From UBA6019 sp036564345 (GTDB lineage: Bacteria > Chloroflexota > Dormibacteria > Dormibacterales > Dormibacteraceae): a DNA stretch of 46,908 nt. The DNA is taken from assembly GCA_036564345.1 (NCBI GenBank), contig DATCOZ010000240.1, forward strand, positions 1-46,908, given 5' to 3'. Below are positions 17,087 to 24,563 of the stretch, piece after piece (position 1 is the stretch's first letter; every line of letters begins with the position of its first letter). The position numbers and the translations under genes were made by a program. Below the pieces are notes generated by a model. That model was not told the origin of the DNA, did no database searches, and worked only from the letters and a program-made list of their open reading frames with translations.

Positions 17087-17285
17087 TGGTGAACGTCAGC
17101 GGCTGCTGGTCTCCGCTCGACTTGATGCTCGGCGAGAGGTTGAGGTGACCTCCGGCGGTGGCGACAACCGGTGGGTGAAGGGGGGCGCTGGGGCTCTTCA
17201 GGTGGCCCGCCACGTAGGCCGCCGACCCCACGGTTGCGAAGCCGGTCAGGAGGAAGGCGGTCAGTTTGAGGGTCCAGGCGCGCAT
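17076..17285 (-). CDS. Small exported/membrane-anchored protein, 69 aa, unknown
   Basis: ATG 17285 follows the DUF1501 stop by 13 bases, with GGAAAG about six bases upstream of the ATG. The product begins with Arg and Lys, then a hydrophobic stretch, LTAFLLTGFATVGSAAYVAG, which acts as a signal or anchor. The tail of about 45 residues is rich in Pro/Ser/Thr and ends LTFTSVS. I do not recognise it. Because it sits between DUF1501 and ApbE it is the only candidate small partner, or flavin acceptor, in this operon. It lacks the canonical SGAT-type flavinylation motif. Confidence 0.65.
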   Translation of the reverse strand: MRAWTLKLTAFLLTGFATVGSAAYVAGHLKSPSAPLHPPVVATAGGHLNLSPSIKSSGDQQPLTFTSVS

Positions 17286-17298
17286 CTTCGCTTTCCGT

Positions 17299-18597
17299 TC
17301 AGGAGACTCCCACAGGCGACTTGATGAAGGGCACCCGGTCAAACGTCGCGCCGAGCACGTCCCTGGCGTCGGCTCCGAGGTGTGAGGTGAGAATCTCCTG
17401 ATACACGCTACGAAAGTCAACGTTGTATTTCAGGTTTCCTGTTGCATCCAGGTCGGAAAGATTTGGCGACCCGCCGTAGAGCCCGGCCTGGACCGGATTG
17501 CCGATCAAAAGCACGGGTGACGCAGCCCCGTGATCGGTCCCACCCGAGGCGTTCTCCTTGGGCCGGCGGCCGAACTCGGACCAGGTCGCCAGGAGCACGT
17601 TGCCGGCCATCCCGTGGGCGTCGAGGTCTGCGAAAAAGGCGCTGACAGCCTGGTCGAAGTAGCCCATCAGGTCGTCGTGCCGGTTGAGCTCGGTGTAGTG
17701 GGTGTCGAACCCGCCGAGGGTGACATGGAGCAGCTTCACCCCGGTCCCCGAGACGATCAGCTCGGCCGCCAGCTGGAGCGCTGACGCGAGCTGGTTCTTG
17801 GAGGAGTAGACGAGCTTGGCCTTGTCCGAGTAGGTCGCCATCGGCTGGTACTTGGTGGATGCCGTCTTGAGGGTCGCGATGGTGTCCTTGGCGGTGGCGA
17901 TCGCGGTGTCGAAGAGGGCTCCGTAGATGCCCGGGGTGTCCTTGTAGAGCGCGGTCACCGCCGACTCGACGGGGTCGCCGCCAGTGAAGCCGAAGTTCTT
18001 CGGGTCCTGGATGACGGTCATCGTGGCCTGCAGGTCGCGGAGCGCGCCGGGCACGTCGGTGGCGCCGCAGGCGCAGCCGGTCAGCGGGTGGCCGAGGGTG
18101 TCGTACTGCTTGGCCGCGAGCTGGCCGAGCCAGCCGTTGATCGAGCGGCGCGTGGGGTCGCCGGTCTCCCAGATCCGGATCGACTCGAAGTGGCTGAAGA
18201 CCGGGTTCGGGTAGCCGACGCCCTGGACGATCGCCACGCGGCCCTGGTCGTAGAGCTTCTTGACCCCCGCCAGGTTCTGGTTGAGCCCGAAGTCCTTCGT
18301 CAGCGGGAGGGCCTGGGCGACCGAGGGCGCCGCCAGCCGGGGCCTGAAGTCGTGCAGCTTCGGGTCCTGCAGGGGAACCACAGTACGCAGGCCGTCGTTG
18401 CCGCCGGCCAGCTGGACCATGACCAGGACCTTGTCGTTGCTGATGCCGTTCGTCTTGGCGGCGTAGACGGCGCGCGCGAAGGCGTCGGGCACGGCGGCGT
18501 AACCCGCGGCGAGGCCGGCGGCGCCGGCGCCGAAGACGAGGCCGGCGCGAAGGAAGTCGCGCCGCTTGAGCTGGTTGATGCCGTGCTCTTCAGTCAT
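17299..18597 (-). CDS. DUF1501 family protein, Tat-exported
   Basis: A 432-aa member of the alkaline-phosphatase-like DUF1501 family. The N-terminus has a twin-arginine signal, KRRDFLRAG (11-19), then a hydrophobic Ala/Gly run, so it is probably exported folded. Family features include MVQLAGGNDGLRTVVP, GVGYPNPVFSHFES, GGFDTHY, WSEFGRRPKENASGGTDHG and PVLLIG. ATG 18597 directly precedes the Tat signal. It lies 11 bp after DUF1800, its constant genomic partner. The role of the pair is not established. Confidence 0.93.
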   Translation of the reverse strand: MTEEHGINQLKRRDFLRAGLVFGAGAAGLAAGYAAVPDAFARAVYAAKTNGISNDKVLVMVQLAGGNDGLRTVVPLQDPKLHDFRPRLAAPSVAQALPLTKDFGLNQNLAGVKKLYDQGRVAIVQGVGYPNPVFSHFESIRIWETGDPTRRSINGWLGQLAAKQYDTLGHPLTGCACGATDVPGALRDLQATMTVIQDPKNFGFTGGDPVESAVTALYKDTPGIYGALFDTAIATAKDTIATLKTASTKYQPMATYSDKAKLVYSSKNQLASALQLAAELIVSGTGVKLLHVTLGGFDTHYTELNRHDDLMGYFDQAVSAFFADLDAHGMAGNVLLATWSEFGRRPKENASGGTDHGAASPVLLIGNPVQAGLYGGSPNLSDLDATGNLKYNVDFRSVYQEILTSHLGADARDVLGATFDRVPFIKSPVGVS

Positions 18598-18608
18598 TGG
18601 CGGTTCAC

Positions 18609-20087
18609 CTACTTGAGTTGGAATTCCGGGGAGGCGAGGACGAGGACCCAGCGGTCGAGGTCGGTGGAGGCCGCGTTGAGGAGGCTCGCCGTGGCCGGGC
18701 TGAGGACGCCGTCGAGGTTGTGGAGGTGGGCGTCCGTGGCGGGCGGCAGGCTCTTCACCGCCGCGACCAGCGAGGTCACGAAGTTCACCCGCGCCAGCAC
18801 CGTGTTGGAGGAGATCCAGGACTCGTTGAGCGGCCAGCCGCCGACGTCGGGTGGATCGAAGAGGTTCTGCCCCATCCCGCTCGCGGCCCGCAGGGCGAGC
18901 GCCGACTGGTCGTAGGCGCCCAGGGCACGAAGGCCGTGGACCATGAGCTCGACGGGCTGCTTGACGAGCGAGCGATAGCTCGACGCCGCCTTGAACTCGT
19001 CGCTCAGGAAGACGTCGCGCATCAGCTGGCGGATGCTCCAACCGGACTTGACGAAGCCGGCCGCGAGCCGGTTGACGGTCGCCGGCGTCGGGGTGGGCAG
19101 CGCGAAGTTGACGAGCACCCGCTGGACGACGTAGGGCGCGGTCGCCTTCTGGGCGGCGATCTGCGCCAGGACGGCCTTGGTGTCGAATTTCCCGGTCTTG
19201 CCGAGGTACGTCAGCGGGCCGCCTTGGTAGGCGCGGTTGGGGACGAAGATGCCGACCTTCGACGTGTCGGGGGCGGCGTTTCCCTGCTGGGCGTCCATCA
19301 CCATCGCGGCGGTCCGCGGCTCGCGCCAGCCGGCCAACGCCTTCGCGGCCGCCCTCACGTCGTCCTCGCTGAAGGTGCCGGCGCCCATCGTGAAGAGCTC
19401 CATCAGCTCCCGGGCGTAGTTCTCGTTGGGCGCCTGACCGGTCGAGGTCCCGAGGTCCAGGTAGCGGAGCATCCCGGGGTCGATCGTCACCTGGTAGAGG
19501 AAGCTCCGGAAGTCGCCGAGCGCGTTGTCGCGCCAGGTGAGGTTCTGCCAGTAGATGAAGGGGTCCTGGAGCCCCACCTTGCGGTAGTCGCTCGTGAAGT
19601 GGCCGTGCCAGAACATCGTCATCCGCTCCGCGAAGGGCGTCGGGGTTGTCAGCAGGTGGTCGAGCCACCACTTCTGGAGCTGCGCGATCCTGAGCGGCGC
19701 GCCCCGGCTGGCGGCGTCGCCGCCGGGGAACACCGGTGGCCTGGCCGGCGGTGTCTCGACGAGGCGGTCGATGGTCTTCTGATAGCCGTCGCTGAGGGCT
19801 TTCTCGAGCTCGGCGGGACTGGCGCCGAAGGTCGCCCGCCGGAGCAGCTGCATCACTCGCGCACTCTCGCTGCCGAGTGGCGAGATCCAATCCGTCCCGC
19901 CGCTGACCTGCCTGCCGGGAGCGGGAGCGGTGCCCGCCAGCGGGTTGAGGCCGAGCAGGCGGAGGGCGGCGATCCCGGCTCCGCCGGCGACGGCGGCGCC
20001 AAGGACCACCCGGCGGGTGACGACGCCACCCGCGCGGCGCTGGGCGGGAACGTTGCCGGCGTCGCTCTCGATTGCCATGCGAGGCAT
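18609..20087 (-). CDS. DUF1800 family protein, Tat-exported
   Basis: A 492-aa protein with twin-arginine signal TRRVVLGAAVAGGAG (24-38) and the DUF1800 hallmarks LLRRATFGASPAELEKAL, MTMFWHGHFTSDYRK, NYARELMELFTMG and NPNRAYQGG-like segments. It starts a co-directional operon with DUF1501, a small membrane protein, ApbE and a ferric-reductase-like protein. ATG 20087 is taken; ATG 20078 is equally possible and neither has a clear ribosome site. DUF1800/DUF1501 pairs are widespread but uncharacterised. Confidence 0.93.
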   Translation of the reverse strand: MPRMAIESDAGNVPAQRRAGGVVTRRVVLGAAVAGGAGIAALRLLGLNPLAGTAPAPGRQVSGGTDWISPLGSESARVMQLLRRATFGASPAELEKALSDGYQKTIDRLVETPPARPPVFPGGDAASRGAPLRIAQLQKWWLDHLLTTPTPFAERMTMFWHGHFTSDYRKVGLQDPFIYWQNLTWRDNALGDFRSFLYQVTIDPGMLRYLDLGTSTGQAPNENYARELMELFTMGAGTFSEDDVRAAAKALAGWREPRTAAMVMDAQQGNAAPDTSKVGIFVPNRAYQGGPLTYLGKTGKFDTKAVLAQIAAQKATAPYVVQRVLVNFALPTPTPATVNRLAAGFVKSGWSIRQLMRDVFLSDEFKAASSYRSLVKQPVELMVHGLRALGAYDQSALALRAASGMGQNLFDPPDVGGWPLNESWISSNTVLARVNFVTSLVAAVKSLPPATDAHLHNLDGVLSPATASLLNAASTDLDRWVLVLASPEFQLK

Positions 20088-20146
20088 TGAACGCCCGCCA
20101 CGTGCGCTTCTTCTTCAGGTCGGTGTCAAGGGTTTGTAAACCGACG

Positions 20147-20250
20147 CGGCAAAAGGGGGCAGGCCCCCTTTCCAAAATCCCCCCCTCGGCGCCACGCTTG
20201 GGCTTCTGCTGAAACAGCTCATTCGGCCGCGATGAACCCGGCCTACGCGC
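20147..20250 (+). repeat. Copy B of the dispersed structured intergenic repeat
   Basis: Order: GGCAAAAGGGGG-CAGG-CCCCCTTT hairpin (GGGGG 20155-20159 with CCCCC 20164-20168), CCAAAATCCCCCC, CGGCGCCACGCTTGGGCTTC, then CTCATTCGGCC and CCCGGCCTACGCGC. This copy lies between divergent genes (DUF1800 and the ECF sigma gene), so it is not simply a transcription terminator. Confidence 0.85.
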
Positions 20251-20342
20251 AGCGAGGGAGAGGTAACTTGTCTGGCGCGGTTCCAGAGCTGCGGAGCCTC
20301 CATGGCCTGTCACATTCCGCGGCGTGCTGGTGCTTGTAGGTT

Positions 20343-20879
20343 GTGCAGGCCATAACCGCCAACCCTCAAAGTCGAGTTCAAGCCGCGGTGGATCCCTTCG
20401 AGCGCCTGTTCAAGGACGAGTACGCGCGCGTCGTGGCGATCGCCCACCGCGTCCTCGCCGACCGCCAGGAGGCTGAGGATGTCGCCCAGGAGGTCTTCGT
20501 GGACTTCCACCGCCTGCACCGCGCCGACGCGCCCTACGCGGCGCCCTGGCTGCATCGAGCGGCAGCGAACACGGCGCTCAACGCGGTGCGATCGCGGACC
20601 CGCCGGGCCCGGCGGGAGGCGAACTATGGGGCGCTCGAGGTGCCCCGGTCGGTCGACCCGGCCGATGTTGCGGAGATCACCGAACAGCGGCAGATCGTTC
20701 GGGAAGCCCTGGCGCGCCTGCCGCGGAAGGGTGCGGCGGTGCTTGCCCTGCGCTACGGAGGCCTCAGCTACGCGGAGGTCGCCCAGGCAATGGGCGTGAA
20801 CATCGGACAGATCGGAACTTTATTGCGACGAGCCGAGGCAGCGCTTCGGCGGGAGGTAGAACGTGGGACATCTGGGTGA
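20343..20879 (+). CDS. ECF-type RNA polymerase sigma factor
   Basis: A 178-aa sigma-70-family protein with region 2 (RLFKDEYARVVAIAHRVL...AEDVAQEVFVDFHRL) at about 20-88 and region 4 helix-turn-helix (ALARLPRKGAAVLALRYG...SYAEVAQAMGVNIGQIGTLLRRAEAALRR) at about 115-170. It directs RNA polymerase to a stress regulon, probably including its own operon. GTG 20343 is used; the ribosome site is weak. It overlaps the anti-sigma gene by 17 bp. Repeat copy B lies just upstream. Confidence 0.92.
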   Translation: MQAITANPQSRVQAAVDPFERLFKDEYARVVAIAHRVLADRQEAEDVAQEVFVDFHRLHRADAPYAAPWLHRAAANTALNAVRSRTRRARREANYGALEVPRSVDPADVAEITEQRQIVREALARLPRKGAAVLALRYGGLSYAEVAQAMGVNIGQIGTLLRRAEAALRREVERGTSG

Positions 20880-21981
20880 CGGCGCATTGCGCCGCATGAT
20901 CGACGAGCCGTTGGCCGCCAGCGAGGCGGACCGCCGGCACCTGGCCGGCTGCGCCGGCTGCAACGAGCGGAGCGAGCGCTTCGCGAGCGAGGCCAAGGCC
21001 GCCTCGGCGCTGCTCGCGGTACCCGGCTTCGAGCCGGACGCGCCGGCGGCGCTGGCCCGGGTCCGCAACCGGGCGGCGATCGCGCCGGCGCCACGCCGCG
21101 CCTGGGCAAGCATCAGCTGGTCGCTGCCGCGGCTGGCGCGGCCCCTCGCCCTGGCGATGGCGCTGGTCGTCCTCGGTGGAACTGCCGTCTATGCGGCTCC
21201 CAGCCTTTTGACGATCTTCGGCGGGAACCCGAACCAGACCGTCGCGGCGGTGCCGGTAACGGCGCCCGCTGAAGGCAGCGTGGCGGGCCTGCCCGACCTG
21301 TCCCAGTACGGGACCAGCAAGGTCGTCGAGCAGGGGACCACCCAGACCGTGCTGACCGCCGCCGAGGCGACCAGCCTGAGCCATGGCCTAGTCCCTCCGG
21401 CCGCGCCGGCGGACTATGCGGGCAAGACGGTCACCTATACCGTCATCGGTCAGTCGAAGGTCAGCTTCACGTTTGACGAGGCCAAGGCCAAGGCCGCCGC
21501 GGCTGCCGCGGGCAAGCCCGCGCCGGTCTTCCCGGCCGGCATCGACGGCACCACCCTGACTGTGACCATCGGGCCGGCGGTGGCCGCCGTGTACGGCACA
21601 CTCGACAAGAACACCGACCTCGGCAACCTGCCGCTGATCACCGGCGTTGCGAATGCTCCGGTGGTGACCTCCACGGGCGTATCGGCCAAGGAGTTGGAGA
21701 ACTTCCTGGTCCAGCAGCCGGGCATCGCCGGCAACCCGGCCCTGGTCGCACAGATCAAGGCGATCGGCGACCCGCTGGCCGCGGGCAACCTCGTGATCCC
21801 GATCCCGGCCAACCTGGCGACCTCCACCCCGACGACGGTCAACGGCACGCCCGCCGTGCTGATCGCCGACAAGACCGGTACCGTGAAGGGCCTGGTTTGG
21901 GAAAAGCTCAACATCGTCTACGCGGTCGGCGGGCACTTCGATGACAGCCAGCTCGGAACGATCGCGAACGGAATCGGATAA
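20863..21981 (+). CDS. Membrane anti-sigma factor with zinc-finger (zf-HC2-like) N-terminus
   Basis: A 372-aa protein. The N-terminal cytosolic part has the anti-sigma zinc motif H26-x3-C30-x2-C33 (RRHLAGCAGC), which would hold the sigma factor inactive. One membrane helix follows at about 95-112, then an extracytoplasmic domain of about 260 residues rich in Ala/Val/Thr, presumably the sensor. GTG 20863 has GGGAGGT just upstream, inside the sigma gene. The overlap ensures coupled synthesis. The sensory domain is not one I recognise with confidence. Confidence 0.85.
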   Translation: MGHLGDGALRRMIDEPLAASEADRRHLAGCAGCNERSERFASEAKAASALLAVPGFEPDAPAALARVRNRAAIAPAPRRAWASISWSLPRLARPLALAMALVVLGGTAVYAAPSLLTIFGGNPNQTVAAVPVTAPAEGSVAGLPDLSQYGTSKVVEQGTTQTVLTAAEATSLSHGLVPPAAPADYAGKTVTYTVIGQSKVSFTFDEAKAKAAAAAAGKPAPVFPAGIDGTTLTVTIGPAVAAVYGTLDKNTDLGNLPLITGVANAPVVTSTGVSAKELENFLVQQPGIAGNPALVAQIKAIGDPLAAGNLVIPIPANLATSTPTTVNGTPAVLIADKTGTVKGLVWEKLNIVYAVGGHFDDSQLGTIANGIG

Positions 21982-22918
21982 CGAGCCGGGTGTCGCCCTG
22001 AGCGAGGGCGACACCCCGGCCATCCACACTCAGGACCTCGCCAAGAAGTACGGTCACGTGACCGCCCTCGCCGGGCTCACGATGACGGTGCCGAAGGGCG
22101 AGGTCTTCGGCTTCCTGGGTCCCAACGGGGCAGGCAAGACGACGTCGGTGAAGCTCCTCCTGGGGCTCACCGAGCCCAGTTCCGGCCAGGCCTGGCTGCT
22201 CGGCGCACCGATCGGCGACCTCGCCGTCCGGCGCCGGGTGGGCTACCTGCCGGAACTGTTTCGCTACCAGGCCTTCCTGACCGCCCGCGAAGTGCTCGCC
22301 TTCCACTGCGACCTCGCCCGCGTGAGCCGCTCGAGCTGGAAGGAGGAGATCGCCGAAGCGCTCCGGACGGTCGGACTCAGCGACCGCGCCGACGACCGCT
22401 GCGGGACGTTCTCGAAGGGCATGCAGCAGCGGCTCGGCCTGGGCGTGGCGCTGCTCGGCAAGCCCGAGCTGGTCTTCCTCGACGAGCCGACCTCGGCCCT
22501 CGACCCGGTCGGCCGGCACGACGTGCGAGAGATCACCCGCCGGCTGCGCGACCGCGGCACGACGGTCTTCCTCAACTCCCACCTCCTCAGCGAGGTCGAG
22601 ATGGTGTGCGACCGCGTCGCGGTGGTCGACCACGGCCGGGTCATCGCGCTCGGCACCATCCACGACCTTCTCCGGGGCGCCGACATGGTCCGGGTGCGGA
22701 TGACGGGGCTGAACGGAGGCAGTGGCCGGATCGAGGGCTTCGCGGCCCCTTCCGAGGACGGCGAATGGATGACCTTCCGCGACGTCAAGGAGGAGCGAGT
22801 GCCCGACCTCGTCGCGGAGATCGTCCGGCTCGGTGGACGCGTCTACGCGGTGGAGCCGCAGCAGCAGTCGCTGGAGGATCGCTTCCTGCAGCTGCTCGAG
22901 GAGGAAGAGGCAAGGTGA
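21941..22918 (+). CDS. ABC transporter ATPase (ABC-2 type exporter)
   Basis: A 325-aa ATPase with Walker A GPNGAGKTT (60-68), an export-type signature FSKGMQQRLGLG, Walker B LVFLDEPTSALD and switch His in LNSHLLSE. This is the pattern of ABC-2 exporters (drug, lipid or polymer). ATG 21941 lies 41 bp inside the anti-sigma gene; no better in-frame start occurs before the ATP-binding domain. The first roughly 25 residues are polar and variable. It overlaps its permease by 4 bp, so sigma, anti-sigma, ATPase and permease form one tight operon. Confidence 0.92.
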   Translation: MTASSERSRTESDNEPGVALSEGDTPAIHTQDLAKKYGHVTALAGLTMTVPKGEVFGFLGPNGAGKTTSVKLLLGLTEPSSGQAWLLGAPIGDLAVRRRVGYLPELFRYQAFLTAREVLAFHCDLARVSRSSWKEEIAEALRTVGLSDRADDRCGTFSKGMQQRLGLGVALLGKPELVFLDEPTSALDPVGRHDVREITRRLRDRGTTVFLNSHLLSEVEMVCDRVAVVDHGRVIALGTIHDLLRGADMVRVRMTGLNGGSGRIEGFAAPSEDGEWMTFRDVKEERVPDLVAEIVRLGGRVYAVEPQQQSLEDRFLQLLEEEEAR

Positions 22919-23775
22919 CGCGCGCAATCTGGCCGATCGCGCGGATGACGATGATCGAGGCCTCACGGCGCCGGATGCTGATGGCGCTGGCCGCGCTGAC
23001 GTTCGTGGTCATCGCCGTCGTCGGCTACGGCTTCTCGAGACTGCCGGAGATCGGCGGCTCGCGACCCCTCAACCACGACGACCTGAACCAGATCTCCTCG
23101 ATCCTGACCATCCTGACCTTCTTCATGTTCAGCTTCGTGCTCACCTTCGCGGCCGTGTTCGTCGCCGCCCCGGCGATCAGCAGCGACGTCGAGTCGGGGG
23201 TGATCCTGTCGATCGCCCCCCGGCCGATCCGGCGCAGCGACATCGTCATCGGTCGCTGGCTGGGCCTCGCGCTGGTGGTCGTGATCTACACCGTCGCGAC
23301 CACCCTGATCGAGCTGGAGGTGGTGCACCTGGTGATCGGCTATCTGCCGCCGCACCCCTTCGAAGCCGTCGCCTTCCTGGTCGCCGAAGGACTGGTGGCC
23401 GTGACCCTGGGCCTCCTTTTCAGCACCCGCCTGGCCCCTATGACCGGCGGAATCGTGGCCACCATCCTCCTCCTGGCCGTGTGGTTCGCCGGCATCGTCG
23501 GCAACATCGGCTACTCCTTCGGCAACGACACGGTAGGGGCGTTCGGCACCGTCTCGCGGCTGATCGTCCCGACCGACGGCATGTGGAGGGGAGCGCTTTT
23601 CTACCTGCAGACCCCGCAGCTGCTCGCGGTCCAGGCGCTTGCCGGGCGCCGCGCGGCGGCCAACCCGTTCTACGCCGCCAGCGCGCCGGCTCTCCCCTAC
23701 CTCCTCTGGACGGCGGCCTGGATCGCCGGGCTGGTGGGACTGACGATCATCAGCTTCCGGAGAAAGGAGCTCTAG
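22915..23775 (+). CDS. ABC-2 type transporter permease
   Basis: A 286-aa membrane protein with about six hydrophobic helices, including ALAALTFVVIAVVGYGF, FFMFSFVLTFAAVFVAAPAI, VVVIYTVATTLIELEVVHLV and IVATILLLAVWFAGIVG. The segment ESGVILSIAPRPIRRSDIVIGRW is the cytosolic coupling loop typical of ABC-2 permeases. GTG 22915 overlaps the ATPase stop (GTGA). With the preceding ATPase it forms an exporter, likely induced by the sigma factor of the same operon. The cargo is unknown. Confidence 0.9.
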   Translation: MTRAIWPIARMTMIEASRRRMLMALAALTFVVIAVVGYGFSRLPEIGGSRPLNHDDLNQISSILTILTFFMFSFVLTFAAVFVAAPAISSDVESGVILSIAPRPIRRSDIVIGRWLGLALVVVIYTVATTLIELEVVHLVIGYLPPHPFEAVAFLVAEGLVAVTLGLLFSTRLAPMTGGIVATILLLAVWFAGIVGNIGYSFGNDTVGAFGTVSRLIVPTDGMWRGALFYLQTPQLLAVQALAGRRAAANPFYAASAPALPYLLWTAAWIAGLVGLTIISFRRKEL

Positions 23776-23821
23776 CCTCCCGGCCCCGGTGAGGGGCCGG
23801 CGGAGGAGGCGGGAAACCACA

Positions 23822-23845
23822 CCGAGCGGATTTGCGTCCGCTCGG
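23822..23845. terminator. Bidirectional hairpin between convergent genes
   Basis: CCGAGCGGA (23822-23830) and TCCGCTCGG (23837-23845) form a perfect 9-bp stem with loop TTTGCG. No T-run follows on either strand, so termination is plausible but not proved. Confidence 0.5.
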
Positions 23846-23877
23846 AGTGGCGGGAGGTAGAAGTCGTCAGTCAGAGG

Positions 23878-24219
23878 CTACGGGGCGATGACGCGCAGCT
23901 CGTCGAGAACGCCCGCCAGCTCGGAGTCGATCCGGTCGGGAAGCCCGAAGAGCCGGTAGGTCGCGAGCTGCTTGCCGAGCAGGGTGATCAGCTCCGACCG
24001 TTCCCAGCGGGGCCGGACCAGCCACATCTCGCCGTGCATCAGGAGGATCTTCCGTTGCTGGCCGGTGAGCCCGCCGAACTCGGCAGCCGCGAGGAGGTCG
24101 AGGCCGTACTCGGAGGCCTCGCTGGCGCTGACCCAGGGTTCAAGAGCGGTTGCCAGGCGGCGAGCCGAATTCAGCAGCCCGAACCAGTCCACAACCCGAA
24201 CCCGAATCGCAATCGACAC
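23878..24219 (-). CDS. Small helical protein of unknown function (113 aa)
   Basis: GTG 24219 is preceded by AGGAGG seven bases upstream, which decides the start. The product is predicted mostly helical, with SARRLATALEPWV and EYGLDLLAAAEFGG, then RKILLMHGEMWLVRPRWERSELITLLG; no domain is recognised and there is no membrane segment. It has a strong promoter of its own containing a 13-bp palindrome, and it diverges from the peptide-like ORF and XRE-TPR regulator. It may therefore be a target or component of that regulatory locus, which is inference from position. Confidence 0.7.
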   Translation of the reverse strand: MSIAIRVRVVDWFGLLNSARRLATALEPWVSASEASEYGLDLLAAAEFGGLTGQQRKILLMHGEMWLVRPRWERSELITLLGKQLATYRLFGLPDRIDSELAGVLDELRVIAP

Positions 24220-24238
24220 ACCCCCACCTCCTGCTGTG

Positions 24239-24267
24239 ACGCTATCGGGGCGACGCCCCATTGTCAA
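24239..24267 (-). promoter_or_regulatory. Promoter of the 113-aa gene with palindromic operator in the spacer
   Basis: On the minus strand a perfect -35 TTGACA (24267-24262) is separated by 17 bp from TAGCGT (24244-24239). The spacer holds GGGGCG-A-CGCCCC (24247-24259), a perfect palindrome well placed for a repressor or, in MerR style, an activator. Confidence 0.7.
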
Positions 24268-24270
24268 CTG

Positions 24271-24305
24271 AAGTACTTAACAGTTTTGCCCATTTTTGTT
24301 AAGGT
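24271..24305 (+). promoter_or_regulatory. Promoter of the 36-aa peptide gene with inverted repeats
   Basis: TTAACA (24277-24282) as -35 and TAAGGT (24300-24305) as -10 have 17 bp between them. TTAACA and TGTTAA (24297-24302) form an inverted repeat, and AAGTACTT (24271-24278) is a perfect 8-bp palindrome overlapping the -35. A 6-bp hairpin (24317-24322 with 24326-24331) sits in the leader. Confidence 0.55.
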
Positions 24306-24353
24306 ATGCGTGCCGTGGTCGGGCACCGACCGCATTTGTGGGGTTCTCAACAC

Positions 24354-24464
24354 ATGCGTAAATTCGTAATCGCCATCTCGATCGCGACCGTGACGTTCGC
24401 CATGACCGCCGTCACCGCCTTCGCCATGACCGCCGGCGGCATCGGTACCTGCTGCTACTCCTAG
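24354..24464 (+). CDS. Putative secreted signalling peptide precursor (36 aa)
   Basis: ATG 24354 opens a 36-codon frame ending TAG at 24464. The N-terminus is MRK, then a hydrophobic run of about 20 residues (FVIAISIATVTFAMTAVTAF) and an AFA-type cleavage site, leaving a short Gly/Cys tail that ends GGIGTCCYS. GTGGGG lies about 10 bp upstream as a weak ribosome site, and a good promoter precedes it. The next gene on the same strand encodes an XRE-TPR regulator. RRNPP-type systems (PlcR-PapR, NprR-NprX, Rgg-SHP) use just such tiny exported peptides re-imported to bind a TPR regulator. I infer a pheromone precursor; it could instead be a chance frame or leader peptide. Confidence 0.5.
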   Translation: MRKFVIAISIATVTFAMTAVTAFAMTAGGIGTCCYS

Positions 24465-24535
24465 CCGGCTAAGACCCCGAGGGGTCCTCCCCACGGCTTA
24501 ACAATTCGCCGCAGGGCGACAACTGTTGCTGCACA

Positions 24536-24558
24536 AAGACTGGAAGTGTTCTAGTCTT
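24536..24558 (+). promoter_or_regulatory. Near-perfect palindrome at the XRE-TPR promoter (probable operator)
   Basis: AAGACT-g-GAA-gtg-TTC-t-AGTCTT is a 23-bp palindrome, symmetric except at the central triplet and one pair. It overlaps TAGTCT (24552-24557), a -10 of TANNNT form six bases before GTG 24564, consistent with a leaderless start. Autoregulation by the encoded XRE protein is likely. Confidence 0.6.
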
Positions 24559-24563
24559 CGGCG

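Noticed and set aside
17299..20313. A very long open frame (about 1000 codons) spanning the DUF1501 gene and the DUF1800 region
   Set aside because: Only its last 432 codons have protein character (Tat signal plus DUF1501 motifs). The upstream part is the antiframe-like shadow of DUF1800, which is itself fully explained in another frame of the same strand.
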